64,000 bases of DNA from Actinospineispora eucalypti (GTDB lineage Bacteria; Actinomycetota; Actinomycetes; Mycobacteriales; Pseudonocardiaceae): the NCBI GenBank assembly GCA_014208095.1, contig JACHMT010000002.1, positions 620,001-684,000 on the forward strand, given 5' to 3'. The notes below the pieces were generated by a model. That model had not been told where the DNA came from and ran no database searches. It worked only from the letters and a program-made list of their open reading frames with translations. The translations under genes were made by a program, and so were the position numbers. Position 1 is the stretch's first letter. Each line of letters starts with the position of its first letter. Below are positions 23,631 through 32,080 of the stretch, one piece after another.

Positions 23631-24703
23631 CGGCCGTCCTCCCGGTCGAAGATGGCGAAGCACTTGTTGGAGTTGAACACGTCGCTGACCACCAACGTGG
23701 ACCAGGTGAGCGGCAGGCCCAGCTCGTGCATCGCGCCGGCCAGGCAGAACCAGTTCAGCATCTCGTGCTGGCCGGCATCGACGACCTGCTTGCCGGTGGT
23801 GGCCGTCCAGGCGTCCCAGTCGCCGGCCACGAACGCGTCATACAGCCGCTGGTCGGCCGGGGTGTCCGGGCGCAGGTGCCAGTCCTTGTCGTTCAGGAAC
23901 GCGTGCGACCAGCTGGACGAGGCGACCAGCGCCACCCGCCGGTCGGTCGCCGCCAGTGCCCTGGCCACGGCGGCGCCGAGGGCGAAGCAGCGGGCCGGCG
24001 GCGGGCCGACCGGGTCCAACCGCTCCGCCTCGATGTCGGCGAACCGGGCCATCCCGCCGCGCCGGACGATCGCGTGCTGGCCGTAGCAGTTCACCGTGAT
24101 CGGCAGGATCTTGTACGGGAACTCCCGCCCCGCGTTGTCGTAGTCCAGGAACAGCTGGGTGTTGGCGATGGCGTGCGGGAAGTGGCCGTTCTCCCGCTTC
24201 TGGTACGAGTAGGCCACGTCGAACCCGTCGTTGAGCAGGTCGTCGGCCAGCCGGCGGGCGCCCTCCGCATCGCCGTGCAGGGTGAAGGTCATGTCGTCGG
24301 GCAGACCCCACACGTTCGGCGCACCGCGCTCGTTCATGAAGGTGAACGGGTCCACCTCGGTCTCCCCGTAGGCCAGCACGCAGAACGGCGGCACGACCTC
24401 CTCGCGGAAGTTCTCGTACTGGTCGTCGCCCCAGACCACCACCACGTCCGGCCGGAAGTCGTCGAGCGCGGCCCGGCACCGCGTCAGGTGTTCCCGCAGC
24501 TCCTTGCGGTGTCCGGCTGCGGCTGCCGTGCCCCCGTCGTCCGCCCACTCCCGGCGCATCAGCGCCGGCCAGCTGGCCGGGTCCTTCTCCGCCTCGGGAA
24601 TGCCGGGGTCGGTCAGTGTGTAGCGCAGCAGGTCGGCCATGCGGTCGTCGGCCACCGAGAGCAGGGGGTAGTGGGTCATACCCAGACCCAGGAACTCCGC
24701 CAT
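23627..24703 (-). CDS. Class III (LigB-type) extradiol ring-cleavage dioxygenase
   Basis: A 358-residue LigB-superfamily protein that would cleave a catechol next to one hydroxyl using non-haem Fe(II). Near the N-terminus GMTHYPL carries a likely iron-ligand His; VVVWGDDQYENF follows in the middle and SSSWSHAFLND in the C-terminal half carries another His. The GDDQ pattern replaces the GxDH of some relatives. Position between the hydrolase and the amidohydrolase supports ring cleavage of the catechol produced by the SDR. ATG at 24703 has GAGGTGAGGAGC upstream. Regiospecificity is unknown. Confidence 0.85.
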   Translation of the reverse strand: MAEFLGLGMTHYPLLSVADDRMADLLRYTLTDPGIPEAEKDPASWPALMRREWADDGGTAAAAGHRKELREHLTRCRAALDDFRPDVVVVWGDDQYENFREEVVPPFCVLAYGETEVDPFTFMNERGAPNVWGLPDDMTFTLHGDAEGARRLADDLLNDGFDVAYSYQKRENGHFPHAIANTQLFLDYDNAGREFPYKILPITVNCYGQHAIVRRGGMARFADIEAERLDPVGPPPARCFALGAAVARALAATDRRVALVASSSWSHAFLNDKDWHLRPDTPADQRLYDAFVAGDWDAWTATTGKQVVDAGQHEMLNWFCLAGAMHELGLPLTWSTLVVSDVFNSNKCFAIFDREDGR

Positions 24704-24713
24704 GGTTCGCTCC

Positions 24714-25703
24714 TCACCTCGTGTGCAGTAGGTCGCTCGCGTTGCCGGCGCCGATGGCCGCGCGCAGTTCGGCGGAGATGCGTTCGGCGCGAAGGACGGC
24801 GCCCGCCGGCTCCTCGCGCGCCGCGAACGGGTAGTCGGTGCCGAGCAGCACGTGCCCCGGGCCGAACCGGTGCACCGCCAGCAGCAGGCTCTCCGCGTCG
24901 TAGGTCAGCGAGTCGCTGTACAGCCGCCGGGCCAGCGCGGAGGGCAGCAGCTCGGGAGGCAGCTCGGGGTCCTTCATCAGCTCGCCCTTGTCCAGCCTCG
25001 GGAGCAGCCAGGGCAGCGTCCCGCCGCCGTGGGCCAGGCACAGCCGCAGCCCGGGCCGGCGGGCCAGCGCGCCACCGACCAGCAACCCGGCGGCGGCGAC
25101 CCCGGTCTCGGACGGCATGCCCGCCCCGAACGGGACGCCGAGCCGGGCCGGCCGGGGATCCAGGGTCACGTCGGCGGGATGCACGAAGACCAGCGCCTCC
25201 AGCGCCGCCGCCTCGGCGAAGAACCCGTCGAACGCCGGATCGCCCAGCTCCCGCTCGCCGACCCGGGTGCCGATCTCCACGCCGAGGAACCCCAGCTCGG
25301 TCACGCAGCGGCGCAGCTCGGCGACCGCCCGCTCCGGATCCTGCAGCGGCACCGCGCCCAGTGCCCGGAAGCGGTCCGGCCGGGTGCCCACCAGCTCGGC
25401 CAGGAACTCGTTCTGCGCGGCGGCCAACAGTGCGGCTCCGTCGGCCGGCCCGTCGTGACAGAAGGTGATCGGCGTCGGCGAGACGACCTGGACCGCGACG
25501 CCCTCGGCATCCATGTCGGCCACCCGGCGGGTCGCGGACCAGCAGCGCTCGTCGATCGGGCGGTACCGGCTCTCGCCGACCATGATCAGCGCACGCGCCT
25601 CGTCCAACCGTTCCACCGACGGCCAGCGGCCCCACGGCGCCGCCGCCTCGAGGTCCGGCAGGGCCGGCGCAATGGCGTGGGTGTGCAGGTCGACCAGGTC
25701 CAC
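24714..25703 (-). CDS. Amidohydrolase-family decarboxylase (ACMSD-like)
   Basis: A 329-residue amidohydrolase: N-terminal metal motif LHTHA (His7, His9), FVHPADV (about 175), LAHGGGTLPW and LGTDYPF with the C-terminal Asp. It belongs to the ACMSD/gamma-resorcylate branch of metal-dependent decarboxylases and hydrolases. In this operon it may decarboxylate the muconic semialdehyde made by ring cleavage, the job that CmtD does in the p-cumate pathway by a different protein family. It is the first gene of the operon, starting at ATG 25703, and faces the GntR gene across 178 bases. The reaction is inferred. Confidence 0.85.
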   Translation of the reverse strand: MDLVDLHTHAIAPALPDLEAAAPWGRWPSVERLDEARALIMVGESRYRPIDERCWSATRRVADMDAEGVAVQVVSPTPITFCHDGPADGAALLAAAQNEFLAELVGTRPDRFRALGAVPLQDPERAVAELRRCVTELGFLGVEIGTRVGERELGDPAFDGFFAEAAALEALVFVHPADVTLDPRPARLGVPFGAGMPSETGVAAAGLLVGGALARRPGLRLCLAHGGGTLPWLLPRLDKGELMKDPELPPELLPSALARRLYSDSLTYDAESLLLAVHRFGPGHVLLGTDYPFAAREEPAGAVLRAERISAELRAAIGAGNASDLLHTR

Positions 25704-25818
25704 TCAGCCCGCCTCCTCGCGCGCTCGCCGGGCTTCAACCATAGGAGAACTTGGCGGAACGTCTCAAGCAGTTCCTGAAAGAATTTGCCCGTCGCGATCT
25801 AAATGCCCAGGTCGATTG

Positions 25819-25836
25819 CTTGATTCTGTAGTCAAG
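25819..25836. promoter_or_regulatory. Candidate GntR operator
   Basis: CTTGA and TCAAG are inverted arms separated by eight bases in the divergent region between the aromatic operon (25703, minus) and the GntR gene (25882, plus). The spacing and AT-rich surroundings suit a GntR/FadR-type operator that could control both directions. Confidence 0.5.
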
Positions 25837-25881
25837 ATTGCGTTAGATTGCCGTCGATCCCGGCGAAGGAGGGTTCGACAG

Positions 25882-26583
25882 GTGGCGGAGACCCCAGCGG
25901 AGGGCGGGCGGCGGTCGCGGGCCCAGGAGGTGGCGGCCGAGCTCGAGGCGGCCATCCTGAACGACCGCCGGCCCACCGGCACGCGCCTCGGCCTGCGCAC
26001 CGACCTGATCGAGCGCTACGCGGTCAGCTCGGCGGTGATGAACGAGGCGCTGCGCATCCTGCGGGAACGCGACCTGATCGAGGTCCGGCCCGGCCCGAAC
26101 GGCGGGGTCTTCGTGGCCAACCCGCCGCCGCAGGTGCGCCTCGGCGGGATCGACGTGTGGCACCAGGGGCTCGCGGTCGACCCCGAGCAGCTGTTCGAGG
26201 CCCGCCGACACCTGGACAACCTGTTCGCCACCGTGGCCGCCGCCCGGGCCACCCCGGAGGACATCCGGGACATGGAGTGGGCGATCGAGGAGATGCGCTC
26301 GGCCCGGGACGACGCGCACGCGATGCTCCGCGCCATCATGCGCCTGCACCAGGCCATCGCCCGGGCCTCGCGGATCGAGGTCCTGATCGGCATGTACCAG
26401 ACCATCGTCACGCTGCTCGACGCGACGATGACCAAGGCCACCTTCGTGCCCGGTCAGGAGGAGCTGCGCCGGCACAACCTGGAGCTGCACGCCAGCCTGG
26501 TGGCCGCCATCCGGGACCGCGACAACGTCGCGCTGGAGAAGCTGCTGGTCCTGCACGCCCAGGACATGCAGCGCCTGGTCTAG
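25882..26583 (+). CDS. GntR family (FadR/FCD-type) regulator of the aromatic operon
   Basis: A 233-residue regulator: N-terminal winged helix (about 12-75; YAVSSAVMNEALRIL and LIEVRPGPNGGVFV) and an all-helical FCD-like effector domain (about 90-230) with metal-ligand-like residues in RLHQAIARAS and LHASLVAAI. GTG at 25882 has AAGGAGGG nine bases before it. It diverges from the dioxygenase operon and so is its likely repressor or activator, with an aromatic or muconate effector inferred. Its 3' end overlaps the convergent P450 by 4 bases. Confidence 0.9.
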   Translation: MAETPAEGGRRSRAQEVAAELEAAILNDRRPTGTRLGLRTDLIERYAVSSAVMNEALRILRERDLIEVRPGPNGGVFVANPPPQVRLGGIDVWHQGLAVDPEQLFEARRHLDNLFATVAAARATPEDIRDMEWAIEEMRSARDDAHAMLRAIMRLHQAIARASRIEVLIGMYQTIVTLLDATMTKATFVPGQEELRRHNLELHASLVAAIRDRDNVALEKLLVLHAQDMQRLV

Positions 26584-27848
26584 GCGCGGCGCTCGGGGGT
26601 CCAGGTGGCGGGCAGGCGCTTCACGCCGTTCATGAAGTTGGAGAGCATGATGTCGCGCTCCCCCACCTTGAGGTCCTTCATCCGCGTGTAGATCTCCCAC
26701 ATCTCGGCGCGCAGCATCTGCTTGCCCAGGTGGCTGCCCAGGCAGTAGTGCGGACCGCCGCCGCCGAACGCCTGGTGCGGGTTGTACTTGGTGGGCCGGG
26801 TGACGTCGAACCGGTCCGGCTCGGGGAACACCTCACCGTCCCGGTTGCCGGACATGTACCAGAGCACCACCTTGTCGCCCTCCTTGATCGTCTCACCGCC
26901 GATCTCGTAGTCACTCAGGGCGGTGCGCCGGAAGTGCATCAGCGGCGGCTCGAAACGCAGGCACTCGTTGATCGCGTCCTCGGACCGGTTCTCGAAGTCC
27001 TCGAAGACGTACGCGAGCTGGTCGGGATGCTGTGCGAACAGCGCCAACACGTGGGCCATGGAGTGGCGCGTGGTGTCGTTCGCCGCGCCGGCCAGCAGCG
27101 CGAAGAACACCCCCACCTCTTCCACGGACAACTTCTGCCCCTCGTACTCCGCCGCCGCCACCCAACTCATCAGGTCATCGGTCGGGCGCGCCTTGCGTTC
27201 CTTGGCCATCTCCAACGCCAGCGCGCCCAACCTGGCCGAAGCGTCCGCGAACACCGCCAGCGGCGACCCGATGTGCGAGTACTCCGGGTCGCTCCAGCTA
27301 CCCAACTGCTCGGCCAGATCCATCACGTACTGGATGCGTTCCCGGTCGATGATCCCGAAGAACGTGGCGAACACCCGCCCGGGCACCTCCTTGGTGATCA
27401 GCTCACACAGGTCACCCTCACCGCGCGGGGCGACCTCGTCGAGGATCTCCCGAACGGTGCGCCGGGTGTCCTCCTCCACCTTGCGGGTGTGCTTCGGGGT
27501 GAAGGCCACGCTCACGATGTTGCGCATCTCGGTATGCCGGGGCGGGTCGGTCACGATGAACGACAGCATCGTCTCCAACTGCGGAAAGTCGTCGACGAAC
27601 ACACCATCCGCCGAGCTGAACACATCCGCCCGCCGGGAGATCTCCCGGATGTGTGCGTGCTTGACCACCGACCAGAAGCCCCGCGCGTTGTCCAGGTTCG
27701 GGTCCAGCGCCTCGGGCGGGCCGTGCCAGCTGACCGGCCGGTTCTCCCGCAACCAGCGGAACGCCTCGTGATGAACCGACCGGGGCCTGGCCCAGAACTC
27801 CAACGAGCTCAGGTTCGTGTCCACCCCAGCCGCCATCTCCGCGGTCAT
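26580..27848 (-). CDS. Cytochrome P450
   Basis: A 422-residue bacterial P450: I-helix GAANDTTRH, the ExxR in NECLRFEP, and the haem loop FGGGGPHYCLG with Cys near 369. It would hydroxylate a substrate using O2 and ferredoxin-supplied electrons; no ferredoxin gene is adjacent. The ATG at 27848 has GGGAGG eight bases upstream. About seven residues in ten match the P450 at 36180-37445 by eye, so the pair is paralogous and probably acts on related substrates. It is the last gene of a minus-strand unit with DUF2834 and an alcohol dehydrogenase. P450 class assignment is certain; the substrate is unknown. Confidence 0.93.
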   Translation of the reverse strand: MTAEMAAGVDTNLSSLEFWARPRSVHHEAFRWLRENRPVSWHGPPEALDPNLDNARGFWSVVKHAHIREISRRADVFSSADGVFVDDFPQLETMLSFIVTDPPRHTEMRNIVSVAFTPKHTRKVEEDTRRTVREILDEVAPRGEGDLCELITKEVPGRVFATFFGIIDRERIQYVMDLAEQLGSWSDPEYSHIGSPLAVFADASARLGALALEMAKERKARPTDDLMSWVAAAEYEGQKLSVEEVGVFFALLAGAANDTTRHSMAHVLALFAQHPDQLAYVFEDFENRSEDAINECLRFEPPLMHFRRTALSDYEIGGETIKEGDKVVLWYMSGNRDGEVFPEPDRFDVTRPTKYNPHQAFGGGGPHYCLGSHLGKQMLRAEMWEIYTRMKDLKVGERDIMLSNFMNGVKRLPATWTPERRA

Positions 27849-27932
27849 CGAGCCACCTCCCGTACGCCGGCTACGCTCCGCACGACGCTAGGCCCGGCAA
27901 CACCGGCCAACGTCCCACCGGAGGAGGACGTT

Positions 27933-28304
27933 TCAAGCCGTTCGGGAGAGCTGCCCGGCGCGCTCTCGCCGGTCCAGGAACCGTTCCCGGGTGACCAGGT
28001 AGACCGGGAAGGCCATCGACACCCCGATGTAGGACAGCGCCACGAACAGCCAGCCGACCTTGTAGCCCAGCCCGATGCGCCGGGCGTCGAAGACCACCCA
28101 GACCATGAACACCAGCCACGCGATGGCCATGTCGATGCTCAGGAACGCGGCCGTCCCACCGGCCGCTATCGCGTCGCCGAAGAACCGCACCGGGTTGAGG
28201 ATGTTCCCGCCGGCGGCCATCCAGTCGAACGCGTGCGGCCAGGTCAACACCAGGGCAGCCGCCCCGGCGAGCAGGAAGAACGCGTGGCGGATATTGGTGT
28301 GCAC
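27933..28304 (-). CDS. DUF2834-like small membrane protein
   Basis: A 123-residue protein with about three transmembrane helices (about 8-25, 55-75, 85-105) and the AFDWMAAGGNILNPVRFFGD and DMAIAWLVFMVW segments seen in DUF2834 proteins. The function is not known. The GTG start at 28304 lies 12 bases after the alcohol dehydrogenase stop and 84 bases before the P450 start, which suggests one transcription unit. It may help deliver a hydrophobic substrate to the P450, but that is speculation. Confidence 0.75.
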   Translation of the reverse strand: MHTNIRHAFFLLAGAAALVLTWPHAFDWMAAGGNILNPVRFFGDAIAAGGTAAFLSIDMAIAWLVFMVWVVFDARRIGLGYKVGWLFVALSYIGVSMAFPVYLVTRERFLDRRERAGQLSRTA

Positions 28305-28316
28305 GGGGCCTCCCGG

Positions 28317-29279
28317 TCAGGGCATCACGAGTACGAGCTTTCCCGAGGAAGTTCGGTTTTCGATCGCGTCCATGGCCTCTTTGCCGTCGGCCAGGTCATA
28401 GGTCTTGGTGACGATCGGACGGAGTCCCGTCGTGACCAGGTCGTCCAACTGCTTGGCGGTACGGCCGAAAAGTGAACGGTCACGTTTGAGCATCTCCGGC
28501 CACAACATACCCATCACCGTGGTGCCGCGCAGCATCAGGCATTCGGCGGGAGCCCGGGAGATCTCGTTTCCGGCGCACCCCACACTCACCAGCCGGCCTT
28601 CCGGGGCCAGGCATTCCAGGCTCTGCTCGAATGTCCGGCCACCCACCGGGTCGACAATTATGTCCACCCCGCCGGCGGCCTTCACCGCGTCACACCATTC
28701 ATCCGGCCCGACGACGTGGGACGCACCGGCGGCCCGGGCCACCGCGCGGCGTTCCGCCGAGCCCGCCACCGCCACCACCCGCGCCCCCAGGGCGGCGGCG
28801 ATCTGCACCATCGCGCTGCCCAGGCCCCCTCCAGCGCCGTGTACCAGCACCAACTCGCCGGCGCAGAGCTGCGCGCGCCGCCACAGGGCGACCAGCGCCG
28901 CGTGGAAGTTGACCACGATCGCGGCCCCTTCGGCGAAGGAAAGCTCCCGGGGCAGGGGCGCCAGCATGTCCGGGGAAACCCAGGCGTACTCGGCGAAGCC
29001 ACCGGCGCCCACATACCCGACGACCCGGTCGCCCGCCGAATACCCGCATCCCTCCGGCGCCGAGGTCACCTCGCCGCTGATCTCCAATCCGGGCACGAAT
29101 GGCAACCGCATTACGCAGTCGAACTCGCCCCGGCAGGAAAGCGTGTCGATATACCCCACCCCGGCGGCGCGAATGGCCACCCGGACCGAATTCCGGTCGT
29201 TCTTCCGGATTGACTCGGGCACCTCGTCCAGGCTGAGCCCGGCCGGTCCGACAAGTCTCCGTACGCGCAATGCAAGCAT
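28317..29279 (-). CDS. Quinone-oxidoreductase-like MDR alcohol dehydrogenase
   Basis: A 320-residue medium-chain dehydrogenase/reductase: N-terminal catalytic GroES-like domain with VPGLEISGEV and GDRVVGYVGAGGFAEY, and a Rossmann domain with HGAGGGLGSAMVQIA (about 140). No structural-zinc Cys cluster is seen, so it is nearer to the zinc-independent quinone oxidoreductase branch (YhdH/QOR). It would reduce or oxidise a carbonyl or alcohol using NADPH. ATG at 29279 has GAGAGG upstream. GC content is lower here than in neighbouring genes. It is the first gene of the unit with DUF2834 and P450. Confidence 0.85.
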   Translation of the reverse strand: MLALRVRRLVGPAGLSLDEVPESIRKNDRNSVRVAIRAAGVGYIDTLSCRGEFDCVMRLPFVPGLEISGEVTSAPEGCGYSAGDRVVGYVGAGGFAEYAWVSPDMLAPLPRELSFAEGAAIVVNFHAALVALWRRAQLCAGELVLVHGAGGGLGSAMVQIAAALGARVVAVAGSAERRAVARAAGASHVVGPDEWCDAVKAAGGVDIIVDPVGGRTFEQSLECLAPEGRLVSVGCAGNEISRAPAECLMLRGTTVMGMLWPEMLKRDRSLFGRTAKQLDDLVTTGLRPIVTKTYDLADGKEAMDAIENRTSSGKLVLVMP

Positions 29280-29404
29280 GGGCGTACCCGTCCTCTCAGG
29301 TACCATTACTCGATCATTACAGGATTCCGCGCCCGCCCCGAGGGACGCAACGGTCACGGCACCAGTCTTTCCGCCCACTCGTTGTTCGCGGGAACAACCG
29401 GCGA

Positions 29405-30622
29405 TCAGGCGAGCGGCTGGACCCGGCCGCCGATGAGCCGCCAGGTGTAGAGCGCGGCGGTGAGCTCGCCGACCTTCGCCGGGTCGTCGATGGGCCGGCC
29501 GGTCCACTCGGTCAGCCGGTGCAGCCGGTGGCGCACCGTGTTGGGGTGGCAGTACATGCGCGCGGCCGCGTCGGTCGCCGAGCCGCCGCATTGCAGCCAC
29601 ATCTCGAACGTCTCGAGCAGCGTCTCCTGGTCCCGGGCCGGCTGGTCGAGGAACCGGCCCAGCACGTTGCGCATGACCGCCGCGGCCGCCTCGGGGGCCG
29701 CCGCCACCAGCACGGCGAACGGTGTGTCGTCGAACTGGCGCACCTTCACGTCCGGGTGCGGCGTGCTGCGCAGCGCGATCTCCGCGAGGTAGAAGGCCCG
29801 GGGCGCGCTCTCCAGGCTGGTGAACAGCGGACTCACCCCGACGTGCGCGGTGCTGCACGCGGCCAGCCGCTCCACCACCGGCGTGGGGTGGGGGTCGCGC
29901 AGCGACAGCACGCCGACCGCGTGGTGCGGGGACAGCCGCCACGCCGAGGAGACCTTGATCTGGCCCAGCCGGCTGGCGACCCCGGGTAGCGGGTCGCCAC
30001 CCAGCGGGTCGGCCGCCGCCACCGCCACCAGGAAATGGCCGTTGTACGGGATGTCCAGCCGGCTGGCCGTCTCCCACACCGCCGGCTGTTCGACCAGGGT
30101 TCCGGTGATCAGTGCCTCCACCATCGCGGACCGCTCGTGCTCGGCCCGCAGCAGGATCTCCGTGGTCGCCTCGCGGTGGCCTTCGACGATCTCCTCGCCG
30201 AACTCGGCGGCCCGCCAGAACAGCGCGGTGGCCACGTCGGCCACGTCGGCCGAGGCCAGCCGGCCGTTGGCCACCAGCTCCCGGGTGATGGTCTCCCACA
30301 GGAGTGCGAAGCCGAGCTTGTAGGCGGACAGCAGGTCGGGCAGCGGCGCGCCGTGCTCCGCGTGCGCGCGCCCCATCTCCCGGGGCGGCGACTGCGAGGA
30401 CGGGACTCGATCGGGGTCGTAACCGATGATGTGCTCGAAGTTGTCCTGAGCGAACTTCCGCAGCTCGTCCCGGCCGATGACCGTGGTGTCCCGGTAGAAC
30501 GGAATTGTCTCGACGACCCGGTCGACGGTGTGTTCGACCAGCTCGTGCAGGTGCGGCCGCAGCAGGGGCGCGATGCGGATGAGGGATCGCAGCGCTCGGC
30601 GCGCGGACATAGGTGCGACCAT
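29405..30622 (-). CDS. PucR-family (CdaR-like) regulator
   Basis: A 405-residue regulator with an N-terminal sensor region (about 1-160), a GGDEF-like/CdaR middle domain and a C-terminal PucR helix-turn-helix, FEMWLQCGGSATDAA followed by YCHPNTVRHRLHRL. ATG at 30622 with a G-rich leader is chosen; an internal ATG 12 bases later is also possible. Genes of this family often control purine or aromatic catabolism. It is upstream of the MDR dehydrogenase/P450 unit on the same strand and diverges from the crotonase at 30731. The target is unproven. Confidence 0.85.
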   Translation of the reverse strand: MVAPMSARRALRSLIRIAPLLRPHLHELVEHTVDRVVETIPFYRDTTVIGRDELRKFAQDNFEHIIGYDPDRVPSSQSPPREMGRAHAEHGAPLPDLLSAYKLGFALLWETITRELVANGRLASADVADVATALFWRAAEFGEEIVEGHREATTEILLRAEHERSAMVEALITGTLVEQPAVWETASRLDIPYNGHFLVAVAAADPLGGDPLPGVASRLGQIKVSSAWRLSPHHAVGVLSLRDPHPTPVVERLAACSTAHVGVSPLFTSLESAPRAFYLAEIALRSTPHPDVKVRQFDDTPFAVLVAAAPEAAAAVMRNVLGRFLDQPARDQETLLETFEMWLQCGGSATDAAARMYCHPNTVRHRLHRLTEWTGRPIDDPAKVGELTAALYTWRLIGGRVQPLA

Positions 30623-30669
30623 ACGACCCCCCACCGGCCCCCGAAAGGCGCCAAGTCGCAGGGAAGTCT

Positions 30670-30682
30670 AATACTCAGTATT
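30670..30682. promoter_or_regulatory. AT-rich inverted repeat before the crotonase
   Basis: AATACT and AGTATT are perfect arms around one base, 48 bases upstream of the crotonase GTG (30731) and 47 bases from the PucR start. The half AATACTC is the same as the left arm at 3622-3628. Weak evidence of the same regulator. Confidence 0.35.
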
Positions 30683-30730
30683 TTTAAGTGCGACTATCAC
30701 CCGGTAAAGACAGATTTGAAGGGACGACCG

Positions 30731-31528
30731 GTGGAGACCCTCACCATCGAGGAACGGGCGCCGGGCGTGGTCGCGCTGACCCTGCACCGGCCCGAGGCAC
30801 TCAACGCGCTGAACGACCTGATGTTCGCCGAACTCGCCGCGGCCGCCGCCGAGCTGGCCAAGCGGGCGGACGTGAGGGCCGTGCTGCTGGCCGGCGCGGG
30901 CACCGGGTTCTGCGCCGGGTACGACCTGGCCGAGGCGACGGAACTCCCCCGGCGCACGCTGGGCGAGCTGTACCGCCTGCAGGATCTCGCCGTCGGCGCC
31001 ATACGAGCGGTGTACGACCTGCCCAAGCCGGTGATCGCCGCCGTACACGGCCCGGCGGCCGGCGGCGGGCTCAGCCTGGCCCTCGCGGCGGACATCCGGC
31101 TGGCCGGCGAGAGCGCCCGGTTCCAGGCGGTCTTCGTCCGGTTGGGTCTGTCCGGCGGGGACCTCGGCGCGTCCTGGCTGCTGCCCCGGCTGGTCGGGCC
31201 GGGGATGGCGGCGGAGGTGCTCTACACCGGACGGCCGATCGACGCCGAGGAGGCCGTGCGCATCGGCCTGGCCAACCGGTCGGTGCCCGACGAGCAGCTG
31301 TTGGACCGGGCGACCGAGCTCGCCGCCGGCATCGCCCGGAACGAGCCGTTGGGCGTGGAGCTCACCAAGCGTTCCCTGCGGGCCAATCTGGACTCGCCGT
31401 CGTTCGCCTCGGCGCTGGAGCTGGAGAGCCGCGCGCAGGTCGGGCTGCTCCGCGAGCCGGCCACCCAGGAGGCCATGGCCGGCATCCGCCGCCGATGGTC
31501 GGACCGCCGGGCCGGTGACGGCCGATGA
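30731..31528 (+). CDS. Crotonase-family enoyl-CoA hydratase/isomerase
   Basis: A 265-residue crotonase: oxyanion FCAGYDLAEA, then GPAAGGGLSLALAADI and VFVRLGLSGGDLGASW. Neither hydratase Glu is at its usual place, since the second site carries GGDLGA. It is likely an isomerase or a specialised crotonase (PaaG- or carnitine-type) rather than a plain hydratase. The GTG at 30731 has AAGGG upstream; longer in-frame codons have no such site. It is convergent with the MarR gene, 4 bases apart, and shares its divergent promoter with PucR. Confidence 0.85.
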   Translation: METLTIEERAPGVVALTLHRPEALNALNDLMFAELAAAAAELAKRADVRAVLLAGAGTGFCAGYDLAEATELPRRTLGELYRLQDLAVGAIRAVYDLPKPVIAAVHGPAAGGGLSLALAADIRLAGESARFQAVFVRLGLSGGDLGASWLLPRLVGPGMAAEVLYTGRPIDAEEAVRIGLANRSVPDEQLLDRATELAAGIARNEPLGVELTKRSLRANLDSPSFASALELESRAQVGLLREPATQEAMAGIRRRWSDRRAGDGR

Positions 31529-31532
31529 CGGC

Positions 31533-32024
31533 CTATGCGTCGCCCATGCTCTCCCGGACCTGCCGGATCACCTCGGTCAGGGTGATCGCCATCCGGTCGC
31601 TCACGCCCTCCAGGCCGTAGTTCACCTCGCCCAGAGCCTCGCTGACGGTCGCCAGTGTGCGCGCGCCCTCGTCGGTGAGCTCGGCCAGGATCGTGCGCCG
31701 GTCGGTCGGGTGCGGGGAGCGCACCACCAGCTCCCGGGCCTGCAGCTTGTCGGTCACCAGGCTCACCGTCGTGGGGTGCAGGAGCAGGCGCTTGCTCAGC
31801 TGCCCCATGGAAAGGGTCCGGTCCTCCCGCAGGTACAGCGTGACCAGGATGAGGTAGCCGGTCCGGCTCAGGCCGTGTTCCCGGACCAGCCGGTCCAGCG
31901 CGAGACCCACCAGCTGCTCGAGCCGCAGCACGGCGGCCATGGCGGCGAAGTAGTCCGGTTCGGGCCCCTTGCCCGCCTCCCAGAGCCGCCGGGACCATTC
32001 GATGGGGTCAACGTGGTCAGACAT
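31533..32024 (-). CDS. MarR family regulator
   Basis: A 163-residue MarR winged-helix protein. The wing segment (HPTTVSLVTDKLQARELVVRSPHPTDRRT) is nearly the same as in the paralogue at 16393-16887, and the N-terminus also matches (DPIEWSRRLWEAG versus DPIEFTREHWADQ). Two such paralogues in one window suggest related ligands, possibly aromatic or alicyclic CoA esters. ATG at 32024 is chosen; there is no strong ribosome site. It lies just downstream of the Rieske oxygenase gene (stop at 32081), on the same strand. Confidence 0.88.
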   Translation of the reverse strand: MSDHVDPIEWSRRLWEAGKGPEPDYFAAMAAVLRLEQLVGLALDRLVREHGLSRTGYLILVTLYLREDRTLSMGQLSKRLLLHPTTVSLVTDKLQARELVVRSPHPTDRRTILAELTDEGARTLATVSEALGEVNYGLEGVSDRMAITLTEVIRQVRESMGDA

Positions 32025-32080
32025 GGCCTCCGCCGGGGTGCGTTGGCCCGATGGTACGTCAGCGGGGCCGGCCGACCTGA

